Assembly: GCA_949130495.1 (NCBI GenBank) | Contig: OX422223.1 | Location: 72,786,751-72,850,750 of the forward strand | Length of the DNA: 64,000 bases | Source of the DNA: Sambucus nigra | Taxonomy: Eukaryota > Streptophyta > Magnoliopsida > Dipsacales > Adoxaceae | Direction of reading: 5' to 3' | Made by a program: the position numbers and the translations under genes | In this document: one piece after another, positions 12,301 to 24,689 of the stretch | Position numbering within the stretch: the first letter of the stretch is position 1 | How the letters are laid out: each line of letters begins with the position of its first letter | The notes under the pieces: model-generated | What the model saw: only the letters and a program-made list of their open reading frames with translations | Told to the model about the DNA's origin: nothing | Databases searched by the model: none

Positions 12301-13330
12301 AGAGGTATCTGAGCCCATATCCAATTCATAAGAAGGTTCATTGGCCAACTTACCACCACATGTGAATCCGTCTATCAATTATTCAACAAAGACCCACCTA
12401 AAGAGTGGAATACTCAATGCCATGAACAATTCGAAAAAATACAAGATTACCTCACTCACCTACTAATATTATTACCTCCCCAACTAGGAAAACCTTTACT
12501 GATTTACATGACTATCACCGACACCATGTTTGGAGCCATGCTAGCACAATATATTGTGTGTTCCCAAAAGAAATATGCCATCTACTTAGGTCAGCTGGAA
12601 AATTAGTATCTTACGAGATCAAATACACCGCCTTGGAAAATACACGTGTATCTTTAGAGTGGATCACCTATAATTTATGCCACTACATGATGTCTTTCAG
12701 CATACAACTCATCTCCATGATGGGCCCCTTAAAATAACTATTTGAGAAACCCTCTCTCCAGATACATGGACAAGTTTCTATTGCTATTGAATAAATTTTA
12801 TATAACCTACACCATGCAAAAATACACTAAAGGGTGGGTCATCTCATACCTCCTTGCTGCACAATAGAAAAAAAAGAAAACATGTTAGAATTACTAGATG
12901 AAGACCTCTTTCAAATAGATAACAGACATAAATGGCAACTTTACTTCGATGGGACCATGGATAAGAGGGGCTTAGACATCTGTATGCATTTAATAACCCT
13001 TAATTCATGTTAACTCCCTATAACTATCAAACATACATATGAGTGCACTGGGAACAATGATGAATACAAGGTTTTCATCACAAAACTTGAGATAGCCTTG
13101 GAAATGAGAATCCCCAAACCAAAATCCTCTAGAGAATTAGGCCTAGTTATCAGCTAGATACTAGGAAAATGGAGGAATGTGGCTGAAAAGATCCGAACTT
13201 ATGATTACTACTTAGAGGAAGTGGCTATACGATTCAAGTGTCTTAAATTTAACTTCCCCCCCCCCCCCTGGATAGGAATAAATTTGCGGATGGACTCGCC
13301 ACCCTATCCTCAATGATAGTCATAGAATAT
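12301..13330 (+). pseudogene. RT C-terminus and RNase H (decayed)
   Basis: RNase H removes the RNA template during cDNA synthesis. After the RT connection (AKYIVCSQKKYAIYL-like at about 12550), a frame at about 12930 gives WQLYFDGTMDKRG, the start of the RNase H fold with its first catalytic Asp. NNDEYKVFITKLEIALEM matches the NNxAEYEAL helix. The domain ends near FADGLATLSSM (about 13275). A 13-C run interrupts it. Several stops are present. Confidence 0.65.
13256..13268. repeat. Homopolymer C13
   Basis: Thirteen consecutive C lie within the decayed RNase H domain; slippage here would shift the frame. Confidence 0.9.
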
Positions 13331-13439
13331 GGAACTATAGAGATCACGTTCAGAATAACCAGTCGAAACAACCCTTTGTATTATTTCAAGATCAACACAG
13401 TTTAGGAGAAGGTAGTTGATCCTATCGTCTAGTATTTGG

Positions 13440-14640
13440 ATATATTAAACTTATGAAAAAATAATATGTATCCACCATACTCCACTCCAATCAATCTATT
13501 CACCCCGAGGCGGTTAATAGCCCATTTTATCATCTGTGGTGGCCAACTCTAAAAAGAGGTTTAAAGGGGATTCACCAAGGATGCATCGCAGGAAACAAAA
13601 CCATTGAAATCATGGATAAAATTCATATCAAAGAGTGTGGACCCCACATGAGAGGACACTCCATTTTTATAAAAATACTTTGATAGTTATACTACTTGAC
13701 GACAATGCAAAAAGGACTGCACACATTATATCTGGAAATCCCTCAAATACCAATAACACGGATCATGAATACACTTACCCCCTTGATAACTATGTTATAT
13801 GACCTCACTATGGCCTTTATCCACCCGACAGATAGATATCATAGGCAAGGTGACTCCAAAGGCCTCCACTAGGCATGAATTCCTTCGGTTCACCATCGAA
13901 TACTTCATCAAATAGGTCGAACAGAGTCTTATTTTGTTGTTAATGCCTAATAGATGGCCAAGTTCTTAAAACAAAACACCATATGTCGCTTCGGCATATC
14001 CTATGAGATGGTATTCGATAGTGGTTCTCACTTTGATAAAGAGGCCTCCAACATTCTACATGAATATGAGATTATTTTACACAATTAATGTCAATATAGA
14101 CCCCAAATAAATGGTGTAGTCAAAATGCTAATAAAGATGTCAAGAACAGCAATAGCAAGATGACATAAGCTTATAATTAATGGTTAAACAAACTCCCTTA
14201 TGCCCTTTGAGGTCACCTCACTACAAAAAGAAACTTAATAGGTGCCACCCCTACCCATCGAACTTAAGATACCCTAGATTAAGGTCATGATAGAAAAAAC
14301 ATGTAGCCAAAGTTGACTGGGTGCAAGCCCAATATGATAAACTGGCCATTCTCAATGACTCAACGATAAAGGATGCTTATCACAACCAGAGTTACGAATA
14401 ATGGAATTGCCTATAAATTTAATAAAAGGTTCAAGAGACGAAATATATAAGAAGGAGACTTGTTCCTAAAAGATAATCTCCAAACTGTCCAGACTCCTCG
14501 AGGAAAATTTGCACCCAACTGGGGAGGATCATATCTCGTGACTAAAATAAACTCTGGTGGGGTGTTACCTTGGCTAACCTTGATAGAGTCACATTTTCTC
14601 AACCTTTCAATCTCGACTGCATGAAGAAATTATTTCCTTA
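13440..14640 (+). pseudogene. Integrase (decayed)
   Basis: Integrase inserts the cDNA into the chromosome. At about 13530 FYHLWWPTLKRGLKG and CGPHMRGHS represent the N-terminal zinc-binding region. In the core, MAKFLKQNTICRFGISYEMVFDSGSHF (about 13950-14035) carries the second catalytic Asp, and QYRPQINGVVK (about 14090-14125) corresponds to the conserved PQ-NG-E segment with the Glu not preserved. The C-terminal part ends near 14640. Stops and frame changes are frequent. Confidence 0.65.
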
Positions 14641-15780
14641 AATATATCTACATAGATGGGATGAAACCAATTCGAAACAAAAACAACTGGGTGTAAAAGG
14701 AGGGCAAAATCACATAGGGCCAAACACTTCCCTATCATTATATCAAAATGCCCACTTGAGACACTAGCCTCTCATTTAAAGATTTAGGGCCCCATAATTT
14801 TTTAAAAACAAAAGTACATAGATATGATTATCCACTATAAATATTATCACAAAAATTCAAAAAAAGGCACACCATTTTCTTTAAATCAGAGATACTTAGG
14901 CAACCCAAGATATCACTTTGGTCTGGGTCAAAGTAAACACAAAACACCCCACCTATGGAAAAACTACATCTATGGCTATTGTACCCTCCCCCCTAAAGAG
15001 TCAACATATATTAAAAAGACTAAACATAAAGTAATAATATGATGACATAAGTCATTTTTAACTCAATAGATTTATCCTTATTTAAAAACAAAATACGAAG
15101 GTAGGATCCTTGAAAGAAACAATCAAAATAGGCTTAGAGGGAAAGACACAACATTCGGGACCTCATCTCAAAATAAATACATAAACATACCCATATATCC
15201 TCCTCTATACGACAAAAATGTCATCAACAAATAGACTCACAAAGGTATTTGCACAAAATGACCCCTATCTTGACTAAGGGAAATAATTCAACTACGAGGA
15301 AACATTAAAGGAAGCTTCCTTCCTCGAATAATATGAAATCAAATGATAACTTGCACACAAAACATAAATACTACATCCACAAAAATAAAAGTAACAAACA
15401 AAATGGGAAATTTTATCGTATAAATAGGCACATGTGTATACCTATATTTTTATGATATAAAAAAGTGCTTAAGCTCATTCCATGCATATGCATCTTTAAA
15501 GTACGTTATTTATCCTTTAAATTAAATTATGCAAAACATATCACTTTTATACATCCTTATCAATCACATATTTTTTTATTCAATGAAAATTTTGAAAAGC
15601 ATGACCATGGATGAAGGTCAATAAAAGAACTAGAAAATGAAAATATGGTAAATAAGAAGCCAGCTCTGAATATAGTCAAATATAATATTTCCATTCCCAC
15701 ATGGTGTAAATCCAAAGGGAAATTAAATGAATAAAGTGGTGGGGATAAGACCCCCACTTATCCTAAATCAAACCTCCTAC
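14641..15780. other. Non-coding spacer between pol and antisense gene
   Basis: AT-rich with no convincing frame on either strand. In E2 and E3 the corresponding spacer between the convergent gene ends carries a hairpin/ACGT module; I did not find a clear copy here. Confidence 0.4.
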
Positions 15781-15789
15781 TCCTTGTTA

Positions 15790-18060
15790 TCATAACAGGT
15801 ATTCTTCCTCTTCATTTCCATCGTCACTACCTATCTCCATATCCTCTTATGGCCAAGGAGTAAGTTGAGTTTGGGCAGAGATATCATACTAGTCATGGGG
15901 TGGTTCACAAACACTTCCACGTGATTTTGAAACTCCCTTAGGGATTATGTAATCACGAGTGAAAGATTAAGACCTCCAAGACTGATTCCACTCCAAGGCT
16001 GAGTCCATGGTGCCAAAAACACCCACCATGTAGGCTAACCTCTCATAGGAGGACGATGGTAATGATAATATCTGCTAAACACTTGGGAACAGAATCACTA
16101 CTCTTCAGACAAAATAAGGAAAAAAAAGAGGAAATAATCAGTGTGAGAAAATAAAAATAAAGGAAAAATATACAAAAGGTATGAAAAGAAAAATATACAT
16201 CATCACTCCTTAGGGATGCAGATAATACTATAGCCTACTGGTTAGTTATGATCATAGATTAAGGGATAGGGATAGAGACTGACAAAAACTCATGAAAAGT
16301 ATCCCAATCATCGGGTAGAACAGGTGGAAACACCATCCTAAGATGAACATCTCCCAGAGTGAGGCCTCCCCCATGAACTTTCCTCTGGCCCTCTTTTCCA
16401 TCTCCTTTGTTCTCGACTCAGTCTATTGGGACCACTCATCATCCTTCTGAACCACCTCCCCAATGATCCTCATGCGAGACTCCGTATCTGTCATCCTGAC
16501 TTCAGTAACTCTCTCTATTTAGTGTATGCCTTAGACTGATCCCTCGAACCGCGTATGAACCATCATGGTCTCTATAACCTTCTGGGTAAGCCATGCATCA
16601 CCCTCTATCCTCTCTAGGCTAGGGAGTGGGGGAAGCCTCCTGTACACCCTAGAGTTAACTATATTGGAGACCTCTCCAATGTCTATACCTCGCTAACTAG
16701 TACTAATATCATGGATCCCCATAAAATATAAACCTTTGCCCAAATCCATGCCCCGAAAAACCAAAAAAGAATCCCCTATAAACTCATCCCTATCTATTAC
16801 AAGGACATTAGGTACATCTTCACTCTGGCCTAATAATAATATCCCACTAACACCATTTTTTTCCTCGACGACCCTACTAACACATCCTCAACCACTATCT
16901 CTTCCTCAGTCACCTCATCTTGACCCTTTGCCCCATCATTAAAATTCCCACTCACCTATGAACTTATCCTCGACCACAACATCCTCCAAGATAAGCAAAG
17001 GAAATCCACCACCACCCTAAGATGACATCCCCGACACAACCCTAGAAGTCCCTTCATTAACAGGATCCCCATTGACCACCTCCATCATCTCTTGACCCCC
17101 TATAACTCCTTGCTATTTTGTAGGCGTAATTTTCTCTCTCATCGATGGAGCTACCCTACTCGTGACAAAAAAATCTCAAAGGGAACTAGGATCAACTTAG
17201 TCATCACCCTCCTATATAGGTAAGCCTGATAATCAAGAATATCTCTAAGAAAATAAGAGACGAGGGCCCCATCTCGAAATGAATAATGATCCACCTCCAT
17301 CAAGCCCTTGGAATGCCTCATATGCTAGTGTGGGGGAATGTCAACCATGATGGAGTATCCTACATATACTACCTCATAATTCATGCCCCCAAATAGAAAC
17401 GGACACTATATGGATCGTCCAAGTGCAACCTTCGACTAGAGAGAACCAGTGCATTCTTGCTCAAGGCCATCACATGATGGGTAAAACCCAAGGCACCTAA
17501 AAAGGAAAATAGAAAAAATGCATAAATATCTAAAAGGGGGAAATGGGAAGGAATAAAAAAAGCGAACAATATAAAAAAAATAAAAACATAACTCACGCTA
17601 TCTACCACAAAATCCCCCGTATAAATCCTTGACACATATAGGGATAAATGAGAATCTGATATTAGGTTCCTCCATGTGTACATGGCAATGAGGGGGAAGA
17701 TCCCCTCCATTGACTCCCTGGTCCTAGGCTTCCCATAGATTGGAGCAACATAAGCAAAACACCATAACTACAAAAGAAAAATAAAATATAATATGAGTAT
17801 TAAAAATAACATTTAATTAAAACTATTGAACAATATAGAGAAGAACTAACTAATACGTACCTCCCATAATTAAGAAAAGACGGTGAAATTGTTATTAAAA
17901 AATCGTGAATAAAGAGACATAGACTGGAATATCTCTGCAATTCCATCCTCCCCAATGCATAACTCTGTATAAAGGTAAAGTCCATTAAAAATGGGAGACA
18001 CCACATGTGATTCCCTCTTGATCCTTATAGTGCCATAAGCGTGTAATTCCCCAAATAATA
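15790..18060 (-). pseudogene. Unrecognised gene with introns, antisense to pol
   Basis: On the minus strand a coding-like exon (about 18060-17868) reads GTIRIKRESHVVSPIFNGL then GEDGIAEIFQSMSLYS. It ends in GAG before GTACGT, a good donor. An AT-rich intron ends TTTTGTAG near 17767. The next exon gives WCFAYVAPIYGKPRTRESMEG and IAMYTWRNLISDSHLSLYVSR, ending before GTGAGT at about 17602, with an acceptor TTTTTAG near 17499. Further on, EVVYVGYSIMVDIPP and DGALVSYFLRDILDYQAYLYRRVMTKL lie in shifted frames. A charged, probably coiled region (RMRIIGEVVQKDDEWSQ) and DVHLRMVFPPVLPDDWDTF follow near 16470-16300. I do not recognise the family and it is not the PMD protein of E2/E3. Frame phases between exons do not all fit, so it is decayed or my exon limits are wrong. 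Confidence 0.5.
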
Positions 18061-20054
18061 TTAATTAAGGTGACCATGCTCAATTAATAAATACTTGAAT
18101 GTGGAACAAATTAAAATATTAGTCTTAACATGTGAAAAAAATATGAGATAATTTTAAAATATTCTTAATTAGAATAATAGATGAATAAACAACACTGTAA
18201 GTAACCATGTACCATTCAATAAGATCATATAAAATTTCCAGTAATTGAAATACTCAAATTATATCCAATTTACTATCTCTAATTAATACAATGTGACTAT
18301 ACCATAAAATAATGTCTCATATACAACAATTGGAAGGGAAACTAGAGAATACAAGTAAAAAATCCCAATATCTCAAATATGATAAAACTCTCAAATACTG
18401 TTTATTCGTCTCAAATATAATATTTCTCCATAGATACAATCGACCTCCAAGTCAAACTTGAAATCTCAGTCAACAAAAGCGGGTCAAATCCCTTCAAAGC
18501 ATGACAACTGCGTGATCCTAAATAGGGTACATAAACCAAATCATAACTACTAGATGAAATAAACACTATAATTGAGTATTTTAATTAAACAAAGAGTATA
18601 AAACTACAAAGCGAAAGAGGATTTCCATGAGTTAGAGACAATCAGTAATAAACGAGTCTTCACAGTCCATGTTTATAATATTAATCGTGTATATAATTAA
18701 TAATTTCACATTTTATAATCGTACATAACTCCCATCGTATAAACATGTAAAAACTCACCAACATAGGAAATTAGTTCCTTTAAAACCTAAAATTCCTAAG
18801 GAACCCTTAAATTTTTCCAAATTACCAAAAGACCCCAAAATAAAGAATCATGTTAACACATACTTTACCATACCAATATAATCCAAACATGAACCCAAAG
18901 TTTAACCAAATAACCTATATTTGGTCGTAATATCACAAACCATTCCCTGAGTTTAAAAAATTACACTAAAGCCCCAAAAACTTTTTAAAAATATCATATA
19001 AGCCCTAAAAGCTAAACTATACCCACCTAAGGACCGCAACATAAACCAAACTTATTTCTACTTGTTACCTTACTGAAATGGGTAGCTGGCTTCTTACTTG
19101 GCATTATACCACATGGTTAAACGCTTGTACCCTTACGTAAGCACATGGAACCTTGTTGGAAACAAGGCCAAACCAAGTTAAAACCGACCAACTTTTCACC
19201 AATCATACCTCCCTCACGAACCCTGTATAAAGCCTAAATTACCTCAAAGAAATATCCACCCAGCTTAGTGTACCTTCAAAGTAAATTTTTGAGCTTTTAT
19301 GCATCTTTAAATTTACGTATGAATTTTATTTTCTTTCAGTTGGTTTTATTCTTGCACTTTCCAATATTAAATGTATGTAGTTACTTGTAAGATTTAACTT
19401 ATGTATGGCATTGAACAAGCTTAAAAACAAGAAAAATCCATTGAAGCTTCAACTTCAATGGTGAATTCTACACCGTTGACTTTGAACCATTTTCAAAATG
19501 AAGAAACTTAAACTCTAGTTCTATGGAACCTAGGTGCAATGTTTGATTGAGCCAAAAGAAGAATTTAATGCCCCAAATCGATGTTTGAAAAATCTGCCCA
19601 GAGATTTTTAGAACATGAATTTAGAGGTTATACTCAACCAAAATACTTCAAACCAAACCCATTCGATTACATTTTGAACATAAAACACAAACCTAAATCA
19701 TATCCTATAACCATCTATATCCGGGACAAACCCTTGCCATTTTGACAGAAATCCAATAGCTCAAACCATCGCACAAAAATCTTTGAAACTTATACAGTTG
19801 GATTCCACTTCAAAAATTACACAACTTTCTTTCACAAATCAACTAAAATGGTATTCTATAACGTTTCAAATATAGGATCAAAGTTTGAAATCTCTAAAGT
19901 CAACAAAATGAGGGTTGAACATGATGTGGATTACATGTGTGCAAGTGGGGGACAAGCACGTATGAGGTTTTACCCTGCGCGTGAGAGTGCGTCCCCAAAA
20001 AATGTGATTTTTTTCCAAAAATTCTATTTTTTGATTATGAACAAAATGGCATAG
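18061..20054. other. Unassigned AT-rich region
   Basis: No gene recognised. From about 18780 to 19020 there are repeated phrases of the type 'accaaaa(g)acccc' and 'taagccc', which are common in U3 regions of plant chromovirus LTRs. A TATA-like box (CTGTATAAAGCC) lies at about 19224. An older LTR fragment is possible but I could not find its ends. The chromovirus LTR starts at the right edge. Confidence 0.35.
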
Positions 20055-21608
20055 TATAACACCCAACAATCTCGAGAAAATAGGTTTAATGTTTAAAAAT
20101 TAAACTTTTAATTTACACATATCCCCTAGCAATTTTTGTAAGTATTTTAAACAACCCCATTTTTTTATACATACCTCAGGTTAAATATATCCATTTTGTA
20201 TCTTTCCACCAAACCTAAATCCAAATGGACATTAGGAAAAAGATTATACTTTAAACTTTTAGAAATTATACATTTTTACCCTACCAGTTATTTTACACAG
20301 AAAACTTATTTAAATTTTCACTCAAGTGCATCCCATGACACTATTTATAGACTTATACTACCTACTTATTCTCCTTGGTTTCATAATATCCAATCAACCA
20401 TCGTGAATTAGACATTTGAAACTTAAACCCGTATTTGCAAGTATGGGATTCTATTTGAGTAAGAAATAATTGACCTTACGTCCTTGCAAATACTATATTT
20501 TTGTATCACTATGTGATAAGATTGAACTCATGTTCTCATTTATAAACTCTTTTATGTAGTTCACATTAACCATGAATTTTGATTCTCTCGATATACAAGT
20601 TATTCCCTAAACCCGATAAACTGCAACAACCTACGAATTTAGTAAGAACCACTGAATTCCATTAAACTCTTAGATATGGTACAACCATGCATCCTAGGAA
20701 ACGTAATTATAGTAAACCCTATTATTTAAAACCATTATTAGTGAAACCCCTAGTAGAATACCTTATGATTCCGAGATTAGACCGCGGTATACCATGACAG
20801 TTGTAATTGGCCAGTAAGACTTAGATGGTGAGTGCCTAGTTTATTACTTGCTACATACGTATGAATGCCACTCTAGCTAAGTATGCAAAGACATTTTATT
20901 ATTCCATAATTATTTAGGATTGCATGTCCAAAGGTTTTGGACGATATCGTAATGGTATTTCTACACAGTTGAAGCCCTATAACCGATAATTTATGGATTA
21001 TCTTATTCTAGTTTGATCCCATTATCCTTGTAGCTTGATACACAACCTATCTAGTTGTGACTTGCCATATTATTCTTTTGCATATTTTTAGAATCCAGTT
21101 TACCCTGTTAGTTCTATGATATTTCAATTTGTTTCTAAAATTTATATCTGCATTGTTAATCTCGTTTATACTCTGACAACATATTTTACTCACACCTTGT
21201 ACAGAAATAAAATTATCTAGCTTAGTTGTTTTCCTTTTAGATGGACAATGAGATAAAAGAAAGAGAAATACCACCAGCACTTACGGATTTTTATTCAGTT
21301 TTACTCCCAAATTTAATTTCAGTAACATGAATGTGGGAAAAAGTAGACAAGGATGGTAGTCCCCGCTGGAATATTTATACTGCAACTAGTTTGGTCCAGT
21401 GATTTCGTAGTGTTCTATATAGTTTCCTATTATAACTAGTGTGTATGAATAAATGTATTTCTACTCTATGTAGACTCATGTATGTAATAAAATGCCGAGC
21501 ATCCCCTATAATAAAACAATTCAAAATCTTATTCTCTTCAATTGATTTAGTGTAGTTACTGTTACTCCTTGGTTACTATTAGAGAATAGAATTGTCAATG
21601 CAACGACA
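20055..21608 (+). repeat. 5' LTR of the chromovirus E1
   Basis: It opens TATAACACCCAAC, which looks like the common plant chromovirus start TGTAACACCC with one TG to TA change. It ends GCAACGACA directly before the primer-binding site, about 1.55 kb in all. The left boundary is inferred from that motif because no partner LTR is in the window. CATAG (20050-20054) would be the left duplication. Confidence 0.6.
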
Positions 21609-21620
21609 AGGTATCAGAGC
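21609..21620 (+). other. Primer-binding site, initiator tRNA-Met type
   Basis: AGGTATCAGAGC differs by one base from the standard TGGTATCAGAGC complementary to the 3' end of plant initiator tRNA-Met. It follows the LTR end by zero to one base and fixes the 5' LTR and the + orientation. Confidence 0.8.
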
Positions 21621-21737
21621 TTCGCTAGGTTTTATGCCTATACAGGACGAGAAAGAGAATCTTCCATCCACGACTTATAAGATTATTATCATAAAATTTC
21701 CTCTGTTACATTTTGGAACTCATACTATTTTACAGTC

Positions 21738-22172
21738 ATGGATATCTTAAATAACATATACCTCGACATCCTTAGTACTACCCATGAAATATTTGAACAA
21801 GCCATCAAGGACGTAGGTTACGCATAGTTGTGTCATCATATACAAATCATAGGTCGTGACCAGGACATTGTTACAACAAAAATCAAGAACAATTTGCTCA
21901 TTGGATGCCTGATGGGGAAAGCTCAAGTGACTCGACAAGCAAAATGATTCTCTAAAGATCTCGATACTCTGCAGCAGGCTATTCATCTTGCATAGGATAT
22001 AGTTCTATTAAATGAAACCACTACTACTCCTCTTGATTATCATATATATTATGGTCCCATCTTACCAAAAACCATTTGTTTTACTCCCTCTACATCTAGA
22101 ACCTCCTTAGATGATTATGATCCTTCTGAGCCTAACTCAGAGTTTGATCACGTTGTTCCTCAACTGGATTGA
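21738..22172 (+). pseudogene. Short leader ORF of the chromovirus
   Basis: From ATG at 21738 one frame runs 144 codons to TGA at 22170-22172, broken by only three internal stops (TAG 21825, TGA 21945, TAG 21993). Those could have come from C-to-T or G-to-A change. The translation includes MDILNNIYLDILSTTHEIFEQ, then KIKNNLLIGCLMGKAQVT and DLDTLQQAIHLA, and ends with an acidic-Ser/Pro segment (SLDDYDPSEPNSEFD). It lies between the PBS and the gag start, so it would be an upstream ORF of the genomic RNA. I do not recognise a family. Chance retention of an open frame is possible but the coherent composition argues for former coding. Confidence 0.4.
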
Positions 22173-22434
22173 AGACCTCCTATGGAATATGTCTGAATAT
22201 AAATAAATGTGAAAAAGAACTAATAAATTTCGTCAAGTGTGCGCGTGCCTGTAGAAAAAGCCCCACATTTCATAATGATAACAGTAAATGAGATAATCGT
22301 TCTTTTGTATCAGTCAATCGTTCTTTTGATCTAAAATAGAATCCTATGAATATGTACTTTTCTTTTCCTGCAAGTCTAACTGTATGATACTCCTAGTAAT
22401 TGGATGTAATATAATATAACAAGTTTTTTTCCTT

Positions 22435-22439
22435 ATCTC
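22435..22439. repeat. Target-site duplication ATCTC, left copy (E2)
   Basis: ATCTC immediately precedes the TG of the left E2 LTR and is repeated at 58167-58171 immediately after the CA of the right E2 LTR. Confidence 0.85.
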
Positions 22440-24602
22440 TGCGGCTATCCCGAGGTGGGCTCGGGGGGATCTCCAAGGAGGGTCATCTTCCTCCCCCTTT
22501 CCTTCCCTTTCGGAGTGCACATGGGATTGCATCTTTCCTCTGGGTGCTCGGTCATCGTCGATGTGGGTTAGTATGCAAAGATAGAGTCACTATCATATTC
22601 TACAAAACAGGCAAAAGAAATGTTGTCACCTAGAGAGAGCAGCATCAAGGACAATAATGATGCTTGCAAAACCAAGTAGTTCATGGGTCTGGGGACTAAG
22701 TTACGGAATAGGAAGGTGTTAGGCATCCATCCCTCACTTTCAATCTCTCATAGGAATGAGTTAACCTTATCATATTGAACTCTATGATGTGTGTGCGTAT
22801 GCGCATAATATAAATGGAGAATAGAATCGCTAAACTCGAGTCATGAACAAAGGAGGAGTGAGGTCATCCTTAGGAGTGTTCACCAATAGTAATTCAAAGT
22901 ATATTGTAAGTGTTTTCCATTTCACAAGTTGATATAGAAGAACGAATGCGTATATCAAACAAGACACGAGAAAGCAAGCATATAAAATGTATTATATAAT
23001 AAGAACGAGGTAATTAATGTATATGGGAGGACTTGAGTCTAGGGATTTACACACGACGCCTACGTAGCTCGGGGTTTCAAAGTTCACGTAGGTGGAAGAT
23101 AATATGAGGGGGGGCTTTAACCCATAAATCAAATTGGAAACTTTTCTTATATGTGTGTGTGTGTAGAAAAAGGAGTTTTGCTGTGAGAAAATGTGATGAG
23201 GATTCCCCATTTAGAATTTACAATTAAACCCTTTTTTCTTATTTTTGATTTTTGTTTTATGAAAATAAAGTATGTGCAAATACTAATAGTAAAGGTTTAG
23301 GAATTAAGGTATATGATGTAATGAAATAAATCACTAGATTGAAAATAAAGTGACTAATGCCAAAATAATAGAATTTAAGGACAATGGTGGAGAATTAGAC
23401 CTCCTTATGAAGACATAAAGTGGATAAGTAATGTAGATGCGCCAATGCCATGCGGAGGTGATGATGGTATGAGGATATGGGTGAGAATTTCCTAAAAGGA
23501 GTATGAAAATATTGGAGGGAATGTGGGAAATGGGATTCTTAAGAGGGGAACCGCTCTAAATTCGAGAGAACATTTTTGGAATTACTGAGAGGGATGTTCA
23601 GGGCTTCAAATGTGTGTCTTTCATAGTGAGATCGTGCACTTTATTTATAGGGAAAAGGGGGTGCCAATGGAAAGGGTCCTGGACCTGCTTATCAGTATAG
23701 AACCCCAGACACACTGCTGATAGACAGGTTCCTAGGGGTGCCATTGTGCAGTTTAAGATAGGTTTTTTGGAAAATGATTATAAAGCGCTAACCATAAGTC
23801 ATAATCGAACATGGGGTGGACCATTGGAACGGTTATTTAGATATCTTTAATTATCCACTGAGCTTTTGCTAGGTTTGGGAGTTAAAGAAAGTCAAACGTG
23901 ACTTGGAAGCACCCGTTGGTCACTAAAAGAGAAATTCTCGAAGGAAAATAGATAGTTCATCAAAACTGTAAGGCCGATTCGTGCACAGGACAAACTATTA
24001 GAAAGGGTCTTTCGAGACCCTTGAGATTTCATTTAGCTTCATTCGGTTTGAAGAGTTGACCAAAATCACCCAGTGACCCTTCAAAGTAAAATGGCTAATT
24101 CGTGCACGGGGTGGACCACTGAAAATGGTATTTAGATACCATTCAATATTGATTCAACTTCATTCAAGATGAAGAGTTGAACAAAGTCAAATAGGGCCTA
24201 GGAGAGCCTAGTAGCCCAGGAATGGAGTCAAACGGGACCCAGAAAAAGGTGTTCAGAGACCTTCTAAGATTTATTGAGCTTACACTCGGGAAGAAAAGTT
24301 CGTCGAAGTCAAATGGGGCTCGAGAGTGCTTGATAGACTCTAGGTCAACTTTTAATAATAAAATGGTCAGCTCGTTTGAATCGTAAATCTAATTCATGCA
24401 TGAGGTGGACGATTAGAAAGGGAATTCCAAGCCTTTCGAAGATTCATTGAGCTTTCGATCAGACAAAAAAGTTGACTATAGATAAATGGGGCCACGGAGT
24501 GCCCGATATCCTGTAGAGCAGTACTCAAAGTATGATCAATAATTTTAGTGAACGAGTGAGTGATAGGAACCTAAGGAGGTTTTTAGGTATGGGATTTCAA
24601 CA
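22440..24602 (-). repeat. Left (3') LTR of E2
   Basis: Read on +, it opens TGCGGCTATCCCGAGG, comparable with TGTGGCCATCCCCG of the E3 LTR, and ends TTTCAACA before the polypurine tract, 2.16 kb. Landmarks are the conserved GTTACGGAATAGGAAGGTGT (22700-22719), a TATA box on minus (about 23641-23650), palindrome-like motifs (23660-23760) and five diverged ~160-bp subrepeats (about 23790-24500). Confidence 0.8.
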
Positions 24603-24616
24603 AAGAGCCCCTCAAA
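24603..24616 (-). other. Polypurine tract of E2
   Basis: On the minus strand TTTGAGGGGCTCTT directly precedes the left (3') LTR. The E3 equivalent shares the GAGGGGCTC core. Confidence 0.6.
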
Positions 24617-24689
24617 GGGTAAGCTTGAAACAAGTTAAGCCCATCGAACGATAGACACCACATCATCAATGGAGAAAAGAATTTAGTTG

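Larger units (their letters stand above)
8160..18060 (+). mobile_element. Highly decayed Tat-type Ty3/gypsy element (internal part)
   Basis: Domains occur on + in the Ty3/gypsy order: protease/G-patch zone, RT, RNase H, integrase. They are followed by a minus-strand gene with introns. A gene antisense to pol and placed after it is a known feature of part of the Tat lineage. Nearly every domain is broken by several stops and frameshifts, more than in E2 and E3, so this is the oldest pol here. I could not place its LTRs with confidence; the E0 LTR at 1296-4274 might be related but the intervening sequence contains another element. Confidence 0.6.

Noticed and set aside
17381..17710. A 109-residue open frame with hydrophobic, membrane-like segments
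   Set aside because: The hydrophobic part (FIFFILFAFFIPSHFPLL) is translation of a T-rich stretch with GTGAGT and TTTTTAG borders, that is, a likely intron.
18780..20054. A complete extra chromovirus LTR
   Set aside because: Some U3-like phrases are present but I found no TG/CA ends, PBS, polypurine tract or duplication.
21609..22172. Endogenous pararetrovirus start (tRNA-Met site followed by an ORF)
   Set aside because: An LTR ends directly before the site, the sequence continues across E2 into a chromovirus gag, and I see no movement protein or coat protein features.
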